Assembly: GCA_034509495.1 (NCBI GenBank)
Contig: CM067522.1
Coordinates: forward strand, 23,079,399 to 23,143,398
From: Acestrorhynchus altus
Taxonomy: Eukaryota > Chordata > Actinopteri > Characiformes > Acestrorhynchidae
Length of the DNA stretch: 64,000 nucleotides
Reading direction: 5' to 3'
The translations under genes and the position numbers were made by a program. Position 1 is the first letter of the stretch; every line of letters begins with the position of its first letter. The notes beneath the pieces are model-generated. The model did not search any database. It was not told the origin of the DNA and was given only the letters and a program-made list of their open reading frames with translations. Below, one piece after another: positions 1-12,560 of this stretch.

Positions 1-330
1 TTACATCATTTGTTTCCGGTACTGCATCAGTACGTCAACGTTCCAACCACGTTTTGTGGATTATGAACTACAGTCTGTAATTATAGAACCAACAGTGCTC
101 CTGTATGGTCAGAGGAGCTGATAGAATGGACACTGAATGACAAGGAGGACACCTCCATACTCAAACCTAAGTGTCGTCGGATCCCAAACAGAACCTGGGT
201 CCATCACTAAAGACGGTACAGCTACAGTCCGTAGCAGTCCAGCTTTCTTATTCACCACATCATTGCAAACCGAGGTGATGGTGTCTTGGTCAGAACTGAC
301 TAGAGGGTGACAGTAATTCAACACGTCCTT
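1..330 (-). pseudogene. Tc1-like transposase fragment
   Basis: GATCCCAAACAGAACCTGGG and the following 100 bp match the FNDETRFCLGSDD region of the 13.0-13.5 kb relic on the minus strand. It is interrupted by the palindromic element end at 60-155. Confidence 0.5.
60..155. mobile_element. palindromic DNA element, right-end fragment
   Basis: GAACTACAGTCTGTAATTAT followed by GTCAGAGGAGCTGATAGAAT matches the outer right arm of the family. Confidence 0.65.
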
Positions 331-507
331 CTCTCAGTCCAATTATGTGTCCCGTCAAAGCCTGTCAACGGGGCAGAATGTCTTCTGAGTGTGTCGTAAA
401 GGTGTGTCTAACAGTCAACCATCTCCTCCCAAGAGGTACACTACCCAAAAGTAGCCTCTGAGAGCCTTTTTTGCCGTCTAATCAGACGGTGATGTGTTTC
501 AGGTGGC

Positions 508-513
<6 letters not shown>

Positions 514-556
<43 letters not shown>
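514..556 (+). repeat. (GT)n microsatellite
   Basis: Pure GT run of about 21 repeats. Confidence 0.97.
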
Positions 557-559
<3 letters not shown>

Positions 560-824
560 AGTACTCCACGCTGAGAATGGGCTCCATATGAGGGTCAGCA
601 GTAATCACTATTATAGGTGTATTATGAGGGTATGAGTGGAGAGTGTCGGAGTGTTTGTCCCCAGCAGTGGTCAACGTGAAGACATTGTGTTCTCGGTTCT
701 CTGCTGTCATACTTTAATCTGCTGAGATGAAACCAGGCCCTTACACGGCTTTATTTTCACACCATTGTAATGAATTTCCAGAACACTACGTGATGCCCAT
801 ATGATGCTTGGAGAAAGAAATAAT

Positions 825-851
825 TGTGTGTGTGTGTGTGTGTGTGTGTGT
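825..851 (+). repeat. (GT)n microsatellite
   Basis: Pure GT run of about 13 repeats. Confidence 0.97.
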
Positions 852-892
852 ACCCAGAAGTAATCAAAGGTCAGGAATTATACCCAACTGAC

Positions 893-1700
893 TTACATAA
901 GGTCCCATTGCGCTGCTGTCCATTCTGACTCATACTGGTGTGTTTGTAAGTGAAGCAATTCCAGCAATCGGAAGAGTTTGAGAAAGCAGGATCTTCTGCA
1001 CTCCACGCTGGTCGTGTGCATATTACCATAGTACACTGTTGGCATCAGTGGATAGAAGAAGGCACAAACCAGCAGCATGAAGGATCTGGGAGACCTACAC
1101 GAACCTGGAGAACATACGTTGGGTGACCCAAAAGCCATGATTGGTGACATACAGTGAGCAGTGACCTCCTCCGTGCCGGCACCACTGGCAGACGACTGCA
1201 CAACACAGGATTACGTGCATGTAGACCGTTATGAAGACTGCTCTTAATACCACATCAGCATCGCCAAAGTCTGCAATGGTGACGTTCCTGACCTTCATGG
1301 AGTCACTCAGAATGGCAGTCCCACTTTTGTCTCTGTGGAGACAACCAACAAATCCAAGATCAACGCTTTGTTGTCACATGTCTAGAAGGTCATGGTTGTC
1401 ATGGTTTGTACCACACACTGCTGCTGTCTCAAGATCTCATCTTGAAGACACAGATACTACGCCGTGGTCGGTCTCATCTCCAGACCTGTCCCTGATTGAA
1501 AATGTGTGGGACGCTATTGGACTCTATCAACACTCCACCCCTACCACACCATCTGCAGAACTGAGTGAGAACATTCAAGCTGCGTGGGATGGATCATCAC
1601 AGGACACCATTAGGAACCTCTACACCTCCATGCAGAGACATCTGGCGTGTTGCGACGCCATCCTGAGAGACACCACTTCTGTATGAATAGATCAATAAAT
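893..1700 (+). pseudogene. Tc1/mariner-like transposase relic
   Basis: From about 1231 the plus strand reads a frame ending VPHTAAVSRSHLEDTD, SSPDLSLIENVWDAIGL and MQRHLACCDA. SPDLSLIENVW carries the third catalytic acid of the DD34E triad, but the first half has no intact DNA-binding or first-Asp region. The 5' part 893-1230 is only weakly recognisable. Confidence 0.75.
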
Positions 1701-2235
1701 ATTATAATAAATCTACAATCCCACACGTCCTCGTGGATTAAACCATTGATTTAGTGGTCAAACTGTGATTACTGAGATCAGTGCTTTAAAATAATGTTCT
1801 CTGAACGTTAAAGGCCTCCAGAGTACCGCGTGAATGTGTGTAGTTAAGGGGGATTGAGGCAGCTGTATGACTGTGCGCTGTACAATGCAGAAAGACAGCC
1901 TCTTTTTTTCTGGACTGTTGGAGAGGCTTTGGGGTCAGTTATTCATCAGGTCAGAAACAGCAGGGGGTCTCACCATTGCTGTCAAACAGCAAAGTTCAGT
2001 GGCTTTATCACGTCCCTGTCTCTCTATGATGATGGTCATTGTAGAGGAAGGGTCTTTGAAGTGGTTGAGAGCAGTTCAGCAGGGCTTTGGAGAGGATGCA
2101 CTGAAAAACATCTGAGTGCTCACCTTCTGGGAGTTGATCAGGACTGGGTTACGGGGCTGAGCGTAAATAATAGATTAGAAAAAAAGTGAAGCAAATGGAT
2201 GAAAACTGGATGGAATGTAGTCCAAGCCCCCACCA

Positions 2236-2314
<79 letters not shown>
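2236..2314 (+). repeat. (CA)n microsatellite
   Basis: Pure CA run of about 39 repeats, within 180 bp of an (ATGG)n run. Confidence 0.97.
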
Positions 2315-2317
<3 letters not shown>

Positions 2318-2492
2318 TTCTGTTTATACACACAGAATATGCTTGTGGTCATCTCCTTATGTTCCCATAGTAACGTGGTGGTCAGTATAGATATTTCTCA
2401 AGAGTCTCTTGAAAGTAATGAAAGTCAGACGATTCATATTTGCCACCACTAGAACCATCAGAACCTTCTGGTGATAATGAAGTGGCTTCACC

Positions 2493-2564
2493 ATGGATGG
2501 ATGGATGGATGGGTGGATGGATGGATGGGTGGATGGATGGATGGATGGATGGATGGATGGATGG
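2493..2564 (+). repeat. (ATGG)n microsatellite
   Basis: ATGG units with two GGTG interruptions. Confidence 0.97.
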
Positions 2565-2868
2565 AAAAAAATAGATGGATTAAAAATGGAATATATATAC
2601 AGTATATTCACACACAGTATACACACTATATATGTTGTAGATGAGAGCAGCAGTTGGCTTGTTAGTGCAGGTTAGATGTCATTTCTGGATGAAGCAGCAG
2701 CAGTGTACGCTGAGAGTGAGAGAGTGAGAGAGTGATAGAGTGATAGAGTGAGAGAGTGAGGTTGGGGAACAGGCTGCAGCACCGGCAGAGCAGAGCATGT
2801 GGAGATACCGTTTACACCGAGCTGTAATTCAGCAGGAGATCAGTATTACCTCACAGCAGAGCAACACT

Positions 2869-2870
<2 letters not shown>

Positions 2871-2940
<70 letters not shown>
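2871..2940 (+). repeat. (GT)n microsatellite
   Basis: Pure GT run of 35 repeats. Confidence 0.97.
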
Positions 2941-2942
<2 letters not shown>

Positions 2943-3103
2943 ACACTGTATTTTCAGGGCAATGAAAAAAATAAAAGCACCAGCCTACCCTCTGCTCAGC
3001 TGATCTGACCCCTGATATCAGCCCTTGTTATTCTATTTTCTCATTTTGTCTGTAAAAAAGCTGCATATATGAAGAATCAACCTCCATGTCTCTCCTCTCT
3101 CTG

Positions 3104-3695
3104 TCCATCCTATCAGCTCCTCTGATCACACAGGAGCTCTTTGTGGTTCTATAATTCAGACTGTAGTTCATCTGTTTCTCTGCAGACCTTATTCTCCTCC
3201 TTTCACCCTGATCTTCAATGATCAGGACCCCACAGGACCACCACAGAGCAGATATGATGTGGGTGGTGGGTCATTCTCAGCACTGCAGTCACACTGACAT
3301 GGTGGTGGTGTGTTAGTGTGTGTTGCTGGTACGAGTGTATCAGACACAGCACCACAGAGTTGACAGACAGTGGAAGGAAATGCATCAACAATGTTTGCAT
3401 GAATAAACCACTGGCAGCTACTGGACACCACGAATTAAGACATTTTCCCAAGAAGATCATTAACATTTAAACACTCCAGCAGCACTGCTGTGTCTGATCC
3501 ACTCGTACCAGCAACACACACTAACACACCACCACCATGTCAGTGTGACTGCAGTGCTGAGAATGACCCACCACCCACATCATATCTGCTCTGTGGTGGT
3601 CCTGTGGGGTCCTGATCATTGAAGATCAGGGTGAAAGGAGGAGAATAAAGTCTGCAGAGAAACAGATGAACTACAGTCCTATTTAATGGATGATT
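3104..3695. mobile_element. palindromic non-autonomous DNA element, near-complete
   Basis: Left arm 3104-3353 and right arm about 3489-3695 are inverted copies (GATCAGGACCCCACAGGACC versus GGTCCTGTGGGGTCCTGATC; ACTACAGTC near both ends). The short middle contains GTTTAAACACTCCAGCAGC. At least seven other pieces are in this window. No protein is encoded; small frames here are arm translations. Confidence 0.85.
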
Positions 3696-3730
3696 TTCTA
3701 ATTCCCTCAGATGGGGATATGCGAGCATAT

Positions 3731-3731
<1 letters not shown>

Positions 3732-3807
<76 letters not shown>
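3732..3807 (+). repeat. (GT)n microsatellite
   Basis: Pure GT run of about 38 repeats next to the palindromic element. Confidence 0.97.
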
Positions 3808-3809
<2 letters not shown>

Positions 3810-3899
3810 CTCTCATAAATGAAGGTACTACAAACAGATTCGAATGAGCTCCATAAGAAATGTATTTCATACTGAAAAAATAAAAATGAGGCACCAGAT

Positions 3900-5499
3900 T
3901 CTGAGACAGAAGAAAGGACAGAACTGTGGGCTGTTGGCAGGTTTGTGTCCCATAAAATAATCAATCGCACCGTTTGTCCCTCATTTGCATCACTGAAGCG
4001 TTTTAATTACCCTGAACTAAATGGACATAATGGACCGTCTGGTCAGCAGTGGTGGCATAATGGATAACAACTGCCAGAAAGGGCTGCCTGGTCACCAGAA
4101 CACACTTCACAGGTCTGCAGATTCTGGTTCCCCCGCTGCTGGACAGAGCCTTCCGTCCACACTCTTCCTCTCTCATCTCTATGGACAGCAGAGCAGATAA
4201 TCAGTGGCTGATGGGTCATTCTCAGCACCTCCTCCATCAAGGATCTTAAGATGGGTCATCATTTCATCTTCCAACAGTACAACGACCCCAAGCACACGGC
4301 CAAGTAAACCAAGGCCTGGTTTAAGATGAAGATCAAGGTGTTGCAGTGGCCAAGTCAGTGTCATTGCACTTTCTCAACCAATGAGAATGGAGCTTGGACT
4401 TGTGGTGGACTTCTCAAATTGAAGGCTGCAAAACTGATTCCGAGTCAAGTTCTAAAAGCCGAATCAGTGAAGATGACCCTGGCAGTCCTACTGACTGGGC
4501 TGTGAAAAGTCCTGAATGAGAATGGAATTAAAATCAGTTTTATTATGAATTGATCAAAATAAAACCGATAGATTCTAAAAATCCCTTTTACAAACAAAAC
4601 AAGCTACAATGAAAGACGCGGCGGTGGCTGATTAATCAGACATTTGGAATTAAACATCAGCATCAGAGCGTCGGAGCTCCGGCTCTTGACTTTGAGCCGT
4701 CGACTCCCACAAACAGCGGCGAAGCCCGATGATGTGATTTGGACAGAAATGTCGTTGTGATTGTCTTGTTTACTGCAATTATATGCTGATGATCTGAATC
4801 AGCCCTGCAGTGATTTTGGCTGCGATACCAAACCAGCATCTTCAACACATCCTTCGTGCACCCTTTAAAGGGCTGATTTTCAAGGGGTCTTGAGAATTGG
4901 CAGTGGTGTTCTGAGGAACCATGAGAGAGAACCACCTGAATGGACCTTTATCTGGAGAAAAGGTTCTTTTCTAAGGTAGGAAATGACTGGTGTCTACGGT
5001 TTAGCCTTTAGAACCTTTAGGCCTTTAGGTTCTTCATTCTTTTATTCACCAAAACATTATAAATCTATAAATCTAATCGTGGTTTCAGGAGATCGTAGGC
5101 TCCTCTAATTTCTCATTTTAATATAATTCTTTTTGCTTGAAAGCAAATTTAATTTAATTTAATTTAATTATTTCTGTATATAATCCGTTTTCTTCCTTCT
5201 CAGAAAGAGAGCAGACTCGTTTTACCGCCGATCAGATCAGCGTACGTGTGTGTAGAATCTTCTCTGCAGTCGACCATGAAGACGTAGGAACTTCATGAGT
5301 CTGGCCTACAGCGTGAAGCACTCAGCAGTTCAGCAGATCAAAGTCCTCATGATGTTTCTTCTTCTCCCTCTTTGTCACAGACGTCACGCTTGGCCTTGAC
5401 TGAACAACTCCTGATTCAGAATCTGTCATTAAAGAAGCCGCTGTCGTGGGGGCGTCTGTTGCATGGTCCGAAATGTGTGAATGTGAAATGTGTGCTCAG

Positions 5500-5500
<1 letters not shown>
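3900..5500. other. no gene seen
   Basis: Mixed-composition DNA with short AT-rich runs (AATTT repeats at about 5148-5170). No recognisable protein or repeat family beyond small frames. Confidence 0.5.

Positions 5501-5504
<4 letters not shown>

Positions 5505-5556
<52 letters not shown>
5505..5556 (+). repeat. (GT)n microsatellite
   Basis: Pure GT run of about 26 repeats. Confidence 0.97.
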
Positions 5557-5558
<2 letters not shown>

Positions 5559-5559
5559 G

Positions 5560-6990
5560 TGTAGGTGTAGTGAAAGAGTGATGAAAGAGACACTGCTCGC
5601 TGAATGTCCACAGTCGTGACTGCTGGGTCACTTATCTCATGCTTTTCTAACAATGTGTTGGTTCTTCATCTCCACCAGATCTACCAGATCCTTCATGTTG
5701 GTGGTGTGGGCTTCACTTGCAAAGTCAGAATGAGACAACCTTACATATTTGATTCCTGTCGGTCGATTCCTTCTGGGTGCAGCTATTTTTTTTATGAGTA
5801 CAAAAACAGGACAGATTCCTCCTCAGTGTTTGTCCTTCGTTCATACAATGATGTCAAACTTGAACCAATAACCTTCTGGATAGAAAATAAATGTGTTCCA
5901 TCAAAGCCATCAAAATATTCCAGGTGGCATCAAGAAAAACTACATGTAGGTTCTTTTCCTACCAGCGTTTCCACGTGGACACACTCGGCTGAGCTGCAGT
6001 GGAAAGTCAGTGCGGTCTTCTTCAGTCTCCCTTGCTGACCGTTCGGTCTTTGGAGAGCTAAGAGTCTCTTTTCCATTCCAGAAGTTTAGTGGCTCAGTGA
6101 GGCCAGTTTCACTGGAGCTTCGTGAGCTGTCCTCCTCACTCTGCTGAGGAAGCTGACTGTATGGTGCCAATCTACGGTAGGATTGGTACGGAGGGAGATG
6201 AAGCATGGGGCATGACTTTGAGAAGCTGATTTCACCCAACAACTGCATGATGTGGTTTCAGCCAGAAAGTCTTCTTCAGTTTCTCCAGAGATATTGAACG
6301 AGGGCTTATTTTCCAGAGACTGATTTCAGGGGTTTCTCAGCAGGACAGCATGAAGCAAGGAGGACAACCACAGTGTTCCATGTGACTTTGCTTTACAGAT
6401 ACTTATATACTTCTATATATACACCGTTTATTTGCAGCTGATAGCACACCCTGAGCAATCGCACCATTATCTCAAACCAGTTGAGAGCTTGTTCTGGAGA
6501 ACATTGTTGTGGGGGGGGGTTTCCTGATTGTACTCCACCTGGAGAGGCCTGCTTCCCCATCTGGATGCCACCTGCTCTGAATACATCCCTGAAGACGGGA
6601 TCTTCAAGCTTTAATTCTGTTCCTAACAGTTGGTAGTTCAAAAACCATTGACCTACAGAACATAGGCTTTTTCACTTTCTCACACACAGACACACTGCGG
6701 TGGTCTTTCATAGACACCCATTTGTTCTGCCTCTTCGTGACGAGAATGCAGGAGTTGATTCCCTCAGAAACATGCTGACCTTGTGGGCTCTTTTGTAAAG
6801 GATTTAATACAGAGGAACCATTGATGAATTCCAGACCGTGTTCTAACTGAGGAAGAAGCACCATTCCAACTTTTTCATTTCCGATACGATGCATAAACTT
6901 TGCATATCGGTTGATACCTGATACCGAACTGATACCATTACTGACGTCAAAAAATAGCAATGGTGTCGGATTTAACGCAACACGCCAGAC
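5560..6990. other. no gene seen
   Basis: Open frames of 82-153 codons occur on both strands but overlap each other, lack motifs and have no splice-supported partners. Parts have a Tc1-derived flavour toward 7.0 kb. Confidence 0.5.
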
Positions 6991-6994
6991 GTCT

Positions 6995-7140
6995 CTGCAT
7001 GGAGGTGTAGAGGTTCCTAATGGTGTCCTGTGATGATCCATCCCATGCAGCTTGAATGTTCTCACTCAGTTCTGCAGATGGTGTGGTAGGGGTGGAGTGT
7101 TGATAGAGCTTCCAAAGAGCGGCCGACAGGGGCTGAAGTT
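6995..7140 (-). pseudogene. Tc1-like transposase C-terminal fragment
   Basis: GGTGTAGAGGTTCCTAATGG to GTTGATAGAGCTTCC is the reverse of the C-terminal region seen at 1530-1640. Confidence 0.65.
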
Positions 7141-7651
7141 CTGAGTTAGGGTGTCCTGGTGTTGCTTTCGCCCCAACAAAATGGGATGAGCAATTTAAAG
7201 ATAAGACAGTCTCACATTCAATTGGTGGACGTTGGTGGAATTTCAGTTATGACGGAGGTTCTAGACTGCTTCAGTTTACAGAATAAGGCTCTGAAATATA
7301 ATGCAGGTAGACAGTATGATGGTCTGGGTCTCGGCTTCAGGGAATCTTCTCTACCTGATTGGATTCTAATGAAATGCTCCAGATCTACAGAATGAGTTTT
7401 GGAGACAAATGCTGAAATTAAACCCATGATGGTTCTCATGCTGGCAGGACACAGACAGTCCAATTATAATCTGTGTGTAATTAATTAAATAGATTTTATT
7501 TTTTCCTCAATTCAATTTTATTCCTATTTATTTATTTATTTATGCTAATTCAGGCTGTTTTTTTAAGGAAATATGTGCCATGAAAATGTCTCGTAGTGGA
7601 GACTGTCCATGCTAAGACACGTTCTGTAGTTCAGCATTAATCACAGATTCA

Positions 7652-7653
<2 letters not shown>

Positions 7654-7737
<84 letters not shown>

Positions 7738-7738
7738 C
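7654..7738 (+). repeat. (CT)n(AC)n microsatellite
   Basis: CT to 7670, then AC to 7734, then CTCT. Confidence 0.97.
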
Positions 7739-8089
7739 TGTCTTCACTCTGTCTTAAGTAATTTGCGTTTGTAGGCTCTGTATTTAAGATCACAGATTAA
7801 AACGATGATAAAAATGAGTGTAATTACCATAATTACAGTTATGTAACGAGGTGGTGCAGCAGTGCCAGATCCTCTCCAGTTTCTTCACACCTGCCAGAAA
7901 CAGTCTGCAGATGAGGTGGTTTCGCTGAATTACACTGATTAACAAACAATAAGACGCCAGTTGTTGGACTGAATCTTGAAAATGTGTGACTGTATTGATG
8001 ATCTATGTAACTGATTATAAAATTAAGATCAGTTTAAAGGATCGGTTTATTATAAACTGTACAACCGAAAGGAGGCTCCAGTTCCCGTT

Positions 8090-8600
8090 GGACCTCTAGT
8101 CTGGATACAACGTGACTTTGATGGTTGGGTTTGAAGGTGTAGAGCTGGCGTCAGCTGCTCCCATAAATGCTCGATTGTTGGTAAATCTGGTGACTTGCCA
8201 AGGAAGTGTTGCAGTCTGGTGGAGAATTATCCTGCTGAAAACACCAGTTGGAGGTTTTGCCACAAGAGGGGACACATGTCCACAGAATGTCCTGCACATA
8301 TCGCTGAGCTGTTAGTGTCCCTCGTATCAGTACTAGGGGTGAGCGAGTGTGGTATGCGATGCTCCACAGATCATCAGGAGACGTCCATACTCAAACATGA
8401 CCAACTGACGAAAAATGTCTTTGAGTGTGTTGTAGACACGTGTCAAGACGTCACCGATCTCCAGGAAGAGGTACACTACCCAAAAGTAGCCCCCGAGAGC
8501 TGTTTTATACGTATGCAGGGGAAGCACTTTTACGCCCTCTTGTGGCAAAACCCTCCTGTCCACAGGATATTCCTTCCTTGCACCCAGTGATTGGAGGAAG
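8090..8600 (-). pseudogene. Tc1-like transposase fragments
   Basis: The stretch from GAATTATCCTGCTGAAAACA to GGTATGCGATGCTCCACAG parallels 13180-13330, both on the minus strand. Frames are broken in several places. Confidence 0.6.
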
Positions 8601-8762
8601 ACTGGATGCAGGAGCAGAAAGGAAGATGGACAGATGGTCGGATAATGTAACGTCAGGTGAAAATATCCACATATCATTCAGAAAATAAGCACCAAAAGAT
8701 GTCAGATATAGAAAAATCCATACATTTGCTCAGATGGTCAAAGATAAAACCATGCATGGAGC

Positions 8763-9150
8763 CATGATGTGGGGACGAATGGATGGTCATCCACACTCAG
8801 ATTTCTATCTCGTGATGTGGGGACGAATGGACGGTCATCCACACTCAGATTTCTACCTCGTGATGTGGGGACGAATGGACGGTTATCCACATTCAGATTT
8901 CTACCTCGTGATGTGGGGACGAATGGGCGGTCGTCCACACTCAGATTTCTACCTCGTGATGTGGGGACGAATGGACGGTCATCCACATTCAGATTTCTAC
9001 CTCTTGATGTGGGGACGAATGGACGGTCGTCCACACTCAGATTTCTACCTCCTGATGTGGGGACGAATGGACGGTCGTCCACACTCAGATTTCTACCTCG
9101 TGATGTGGGGACGAATGGACGGTCATCCACACTCAGATTTCTACCTCATG
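8763..9150 (+). repeat. 48-bp minisatellite, eight copies
   Basis: Unit GATGTGGGGACGAATGGACG plus GTCATCCACACTCAGATTTC and TACCTCGT, repeated eight times with few substitutions. The period is a multiple of 3, so three frames stay open and give 16-residue protein repeats (MWGRMDGHPHSDFYLV), but there is no start context, flanking frame or family match. Confidence 0.93.
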
Positions 9151-9509
9151 CATTAAACAACAAAGAACAGTTTCACTAATCTAAGCTTCGTCGGTTGTGA
9201 TTACCCGCACTACGGCGAAGCACCTGCTGGAGCGTTTGAAGACGGAGAGACAGATGAAGCGAGTGGAGCTGGTGGAACTCTATTTGTGTTTAATTGAGAA
9301 CAGCAAACAGTCTCTGCAGGTAATCAAACATGAAACATAATATTTTCATCAGGTTTTAATACACAGCAAGTCTGTCCTTCATAACATCAACAAATAAAAC
9401 AGCGTCTGTGGGGACAGTACGGACGATTGGTGACCTTGACTCAAACTGGACAAGGTTTTTAACTTTTACCACTAAATTATTATTAAAACCACCTTATTTC
9501 TCCTCTCTG

Positions 9510-9880
9510 TCCACTCTATCATCTCAACTGATCACACAGGTTCTCTTTGTGGTTCTATAATTCAGACTGTAGTTCATCTGTTTCTCTGCAGACTTTATTC
9601 TCCTCCTTTCACCCTGATCTTCGAACCCTGTGTCCACTCACTGTCCACTCTACCGAGTGTCTCCACCTTGTAGATGTCAGAGACAGAAGCTTGTGTTGGT
9701 CGTCCTCTAGTCCTTCATCAGTGCTCACAGGACGCTGCCCACAGGGTTGGCTGGACATTTCTGGTAGGTGGACTGTTCTCGGTCCAGCAGTGACACTGAG
9801 GGGTTTAAACACTCCAGCAGCACTGCTGTGTCTCCACTCGTACCAGCAACACACACTAACACACCACCACCATGTCTCAA
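9510..9880. mobile_element. palindromic DNA element, internally deleted copy
   Basis: Left arm end (TCTGTTTCTCTGCAGACTTT), middle (CACCTTGTAGATGTCAGAGA, GACACTGAGGGGTTTAAACA) and part of the right arm (CACTAACACACCACCACCAT), then lost. Confidence 0.75.
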
Positions 9881-10499
9881 GGTGAGATACCTTCATATAT
9901 TCATGTGAATACGGAGTTCTCTGGGTACGCTGTAGTTTATGTATACTGTTCTGGAGTCAGGAGAGCGTGGTGCGCCGTTCCACTGTGCAGCGTTGCTGAA
10001 TCAAAGCTGGGAAAACTGGGAAAGAAATTTCACTGAGATCACTTTTATTTCTTACGCAGTGCTGCTTACTTCGTCCTGTCTCCAGTACCTCCACCATCAC
10101 CGATGGCCAGATAACATGCCCATGTGGGAGCTGTATGAGAAGCCCAACTGGGACCTGGAAGGTTTTGTCCACAGGTTGATGAATGCCAGTGTCAGTGATG
10201 GACCCACCAGTGGACCTCATGCTGAAAGAGAAACTAACCACTGAATGAAAGCATGCCAACCAGTTGACCGTACCAAAATGACTGCAGAGGACCTCCTCCC
10301 GCTTCCTCTCACATGTCCCCCGGGTCTCACTCTCAGACGACACCCCTGGATAAACACTTAACCACCACTGGATGGGACCTACTGTATGTAAGATTAAGGT
10401 AGACTTATGAAGACCAACTGGGTCCCAAAGACAACACTTCTACAAACTCACTCCAATCACCTGCCCACCTGGAACCCACCTAGAACCCTCCTAGTCCAT

Positions 10500-10835
10500 G
10501 TTCCACCCATGTGAGCCCTACATGATCATGCTGACAGGCTGTGAGATCCTGTGGGTCACTGATAAGTGTTTTCTCTTCGTTCTGAGACACTCGAAAGACA
10601 AAGACCCCAAAAAAACATGGTGTCTGTGAGATCCTGTGGGTCGCTGGTGTAGGTGTTGCTCCTCAGCCTGAGAGGTCGTGGGTTCAAACACTGTAGTGAT
10701 TAGTTTTGTCTTTGTTCTGAGATTCGAAAGATAAACCCCTAAAAAAAGAGTGGAGGTATGAGATCCTGTGGCTCACTGGTAGATGCCTTGCCTCTGTGAT
10801 CAGGAGGTCATCGGTTCAAGCACTGATCAGGATTG
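10500..10835 (+). mobile_element. tRNA-derived SINE, three tandem diverged heads
   Basis: Three repeats of GAGATCCTGTGGGTCACTGR-type sequence start near 10541, 10626 and 10760. The third has A-box-like TGGCTCACTGGTAGA and B-box-like GGTTCAAGCACT at tRNA spacing; the second has GGGTTCAAACACT. A-rich tracts (CCCCAAAAAAA, CCCCTAAAAAAAG) separate them. Confidence 0.65.
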
Positions 10836-11744
10836 TCAGGTTGTGGATGGAGCGGTCAGAGGAAGGTCAATACCCAAGGTGGGGGGAATAAGATAGGCCC
10901 TCCCCCCCTGGGGCCTCCAGAGAGAAGGACAGGAGGGGTTATGGAGCCTGAAGGAAAGGGTGGGACTTAGTTTCTATATAGGCTCCTCCTGGAAAACTAA
11001 CAGCCCTACTTTGAGGCCTCCTCTGGAAGGAAGACCACCTCCCCCTTTGTTTCTTTTCTGCCCCTCCTTACCTTCTCTGAGCCCCACCCTCTACACCACA
11101 CAACAACAACCACCAGAGACCAGACTAGAACCAACAACCTCCAGACAACAAGGCAGAGCTTTTCCCACAAAGCCACCAGAGCTCACTCTCAGCAGAGCTT
11201 TTTTTGGGGGTTTATCATGAAGATTCACTCCAGACTCACGTCATCTCTTACGTTCTAATCATGAACATCCACTCAGATCTGCGTCCTCCAGAGATCCTTC
11301 AGAGTGAGGCTAAGGAGTTAAAAGGACACTTCACTGTCATAAAGAAGGACATATTCAGTCAGTTCCTTTCTCTAACATCTACCATCTACAAACTATGGTG
11401 ACCTCATTATGGGTTTTTAACTGTGGTCAGGACGTCCACTGTGGTCAGGACATTGTGCTTGGGGGGCTTTAAGGAGCAAAAAGACGCCCCTGTCAAATGA
11501 ACCGTGTTCTGATTTTGATTCAGACTGTTCACGTTGAACGGACCAATAGAAATTCAGGATCACCATGTCTAATGCCAGCACGGAGCTGTGGGCAGTGGAA
11601 GTAGTCTTCACAGACATTCCCAAAAAACAGCAACATTCCACAATTTCCAAAACACATTGTTCCCAAAACACTCCAGCTGCTCTGCCACCTTCCTCTCCCT
11701 CCCATCACCTGGAAGATCACCTGTTTCCAGAAAGCCCATCAAAG

Positions 11745-11750
<6 letters not shown>
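10835..11750. other. no gene seen
   Basis: Pyrimidine-rich stretch at 10890-11100 (CTCCCCCCCTGGGG, CCTCCCCCTTTG) without recognisable coding or repeat-family content. Confidence 0.5.
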
Positions 11751-11791
<41 letters not shown>

Positions 11792-11812
11792 GACACACAC
11801 ACACACACACAC
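11750..11812 (+). repeat. (CA)n microsatellite
   Basis: CA run interrupted by GACAGACA. Confidence 0.97.
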
Positions 11813-12065
11813 AGGCGGTGGAGTCTCTTTATCTTTGTGCCAGCTGGAGCTGCCGCGGGTCATTGACGTCGATCAGAACAGCGGTCTGATGTGAAGGTGA
11901 AAATTAGCACAGCTCACAATGAGCCCCCCGAAGCTGACCTCCAGACCACTTTCATTCTTCTGCAGCCCACCACTTACCCTTCCCAGCATGTGCTGGGAGC
12001 TCTGACAGGCGGCACTGTGGACGCGTTTCTTACAGCTACTTTCAAATTCATGTTCTTCATACATA

Positions 12066-12560
12066 CACCAGGGGGACAAAAGTACTGGGACGCCTGCTCA
12101 TTCATTTTCATTGTTCTGAAATCAAGGGAATTATAAAGAGTTCATCCTGGTGTAACTGTCTCTACTCTCCAGGGAAGATGTTCTACTAGATTCTGGAACA
12201 TTGCTGTGCAGATTTGATTGCATTGCACGGCAACAACAGTGTTAGTGAGATCAGGATGCAGGAGGATCAGCACCCCATCTCATTCCTCTCAGAAGTACTG
12301 ATGGAGCTCCATTATTTATCCCCGACACAACCTGCATAGTGAGCAGATAAGGTAGTTTGGTTCTGCGGACCCCCAAGTCAACCCAATGAAATAATTCACA
12401 GTTGAATGAAGTTGCCAGTCCAGCCCTGACCCCTACTCTGTCTAAAGGGACTAGACAAACTGAGTGCATTTGCACATCTGTGTCAGCAATGGGTGTAACT
12501 TAAAGTAGCTGCATGTGATCTTTAGAAGAGGTGTCCACATTTGGACATTAAGTGCACGTA
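12066..12560 (+). mobile_element. second MITE-like family, near-complete copy
   Basis: Starts GGACAAAAGTACTGGGACGC, includes GTCTCTACTCTCCAGGGAAG, GATTTGATTGCATTGCA and GATGGAGCTCCATTATT, and ends GGTGTCCACATTTGGACATT. About a dozen relatives are in this window; their ends share a GGACAAAAGTATTGGGACAC versus ACAAACTTTTGGACATA relationship. No coding capacity. Confidence 0.75.

Noticed and set aside
5604..7065. Candidate genes at 5604-6038 and 6604-7065
   Set aside because: No protein motif, no convincing splice partners, and the 7.0 kb end is Tc1-derived.
8734..9179. Three 130-140 codon repeat proteins
   Set aside because: Minisatellite with a 48-bp period; no family match, start context or splicing support.
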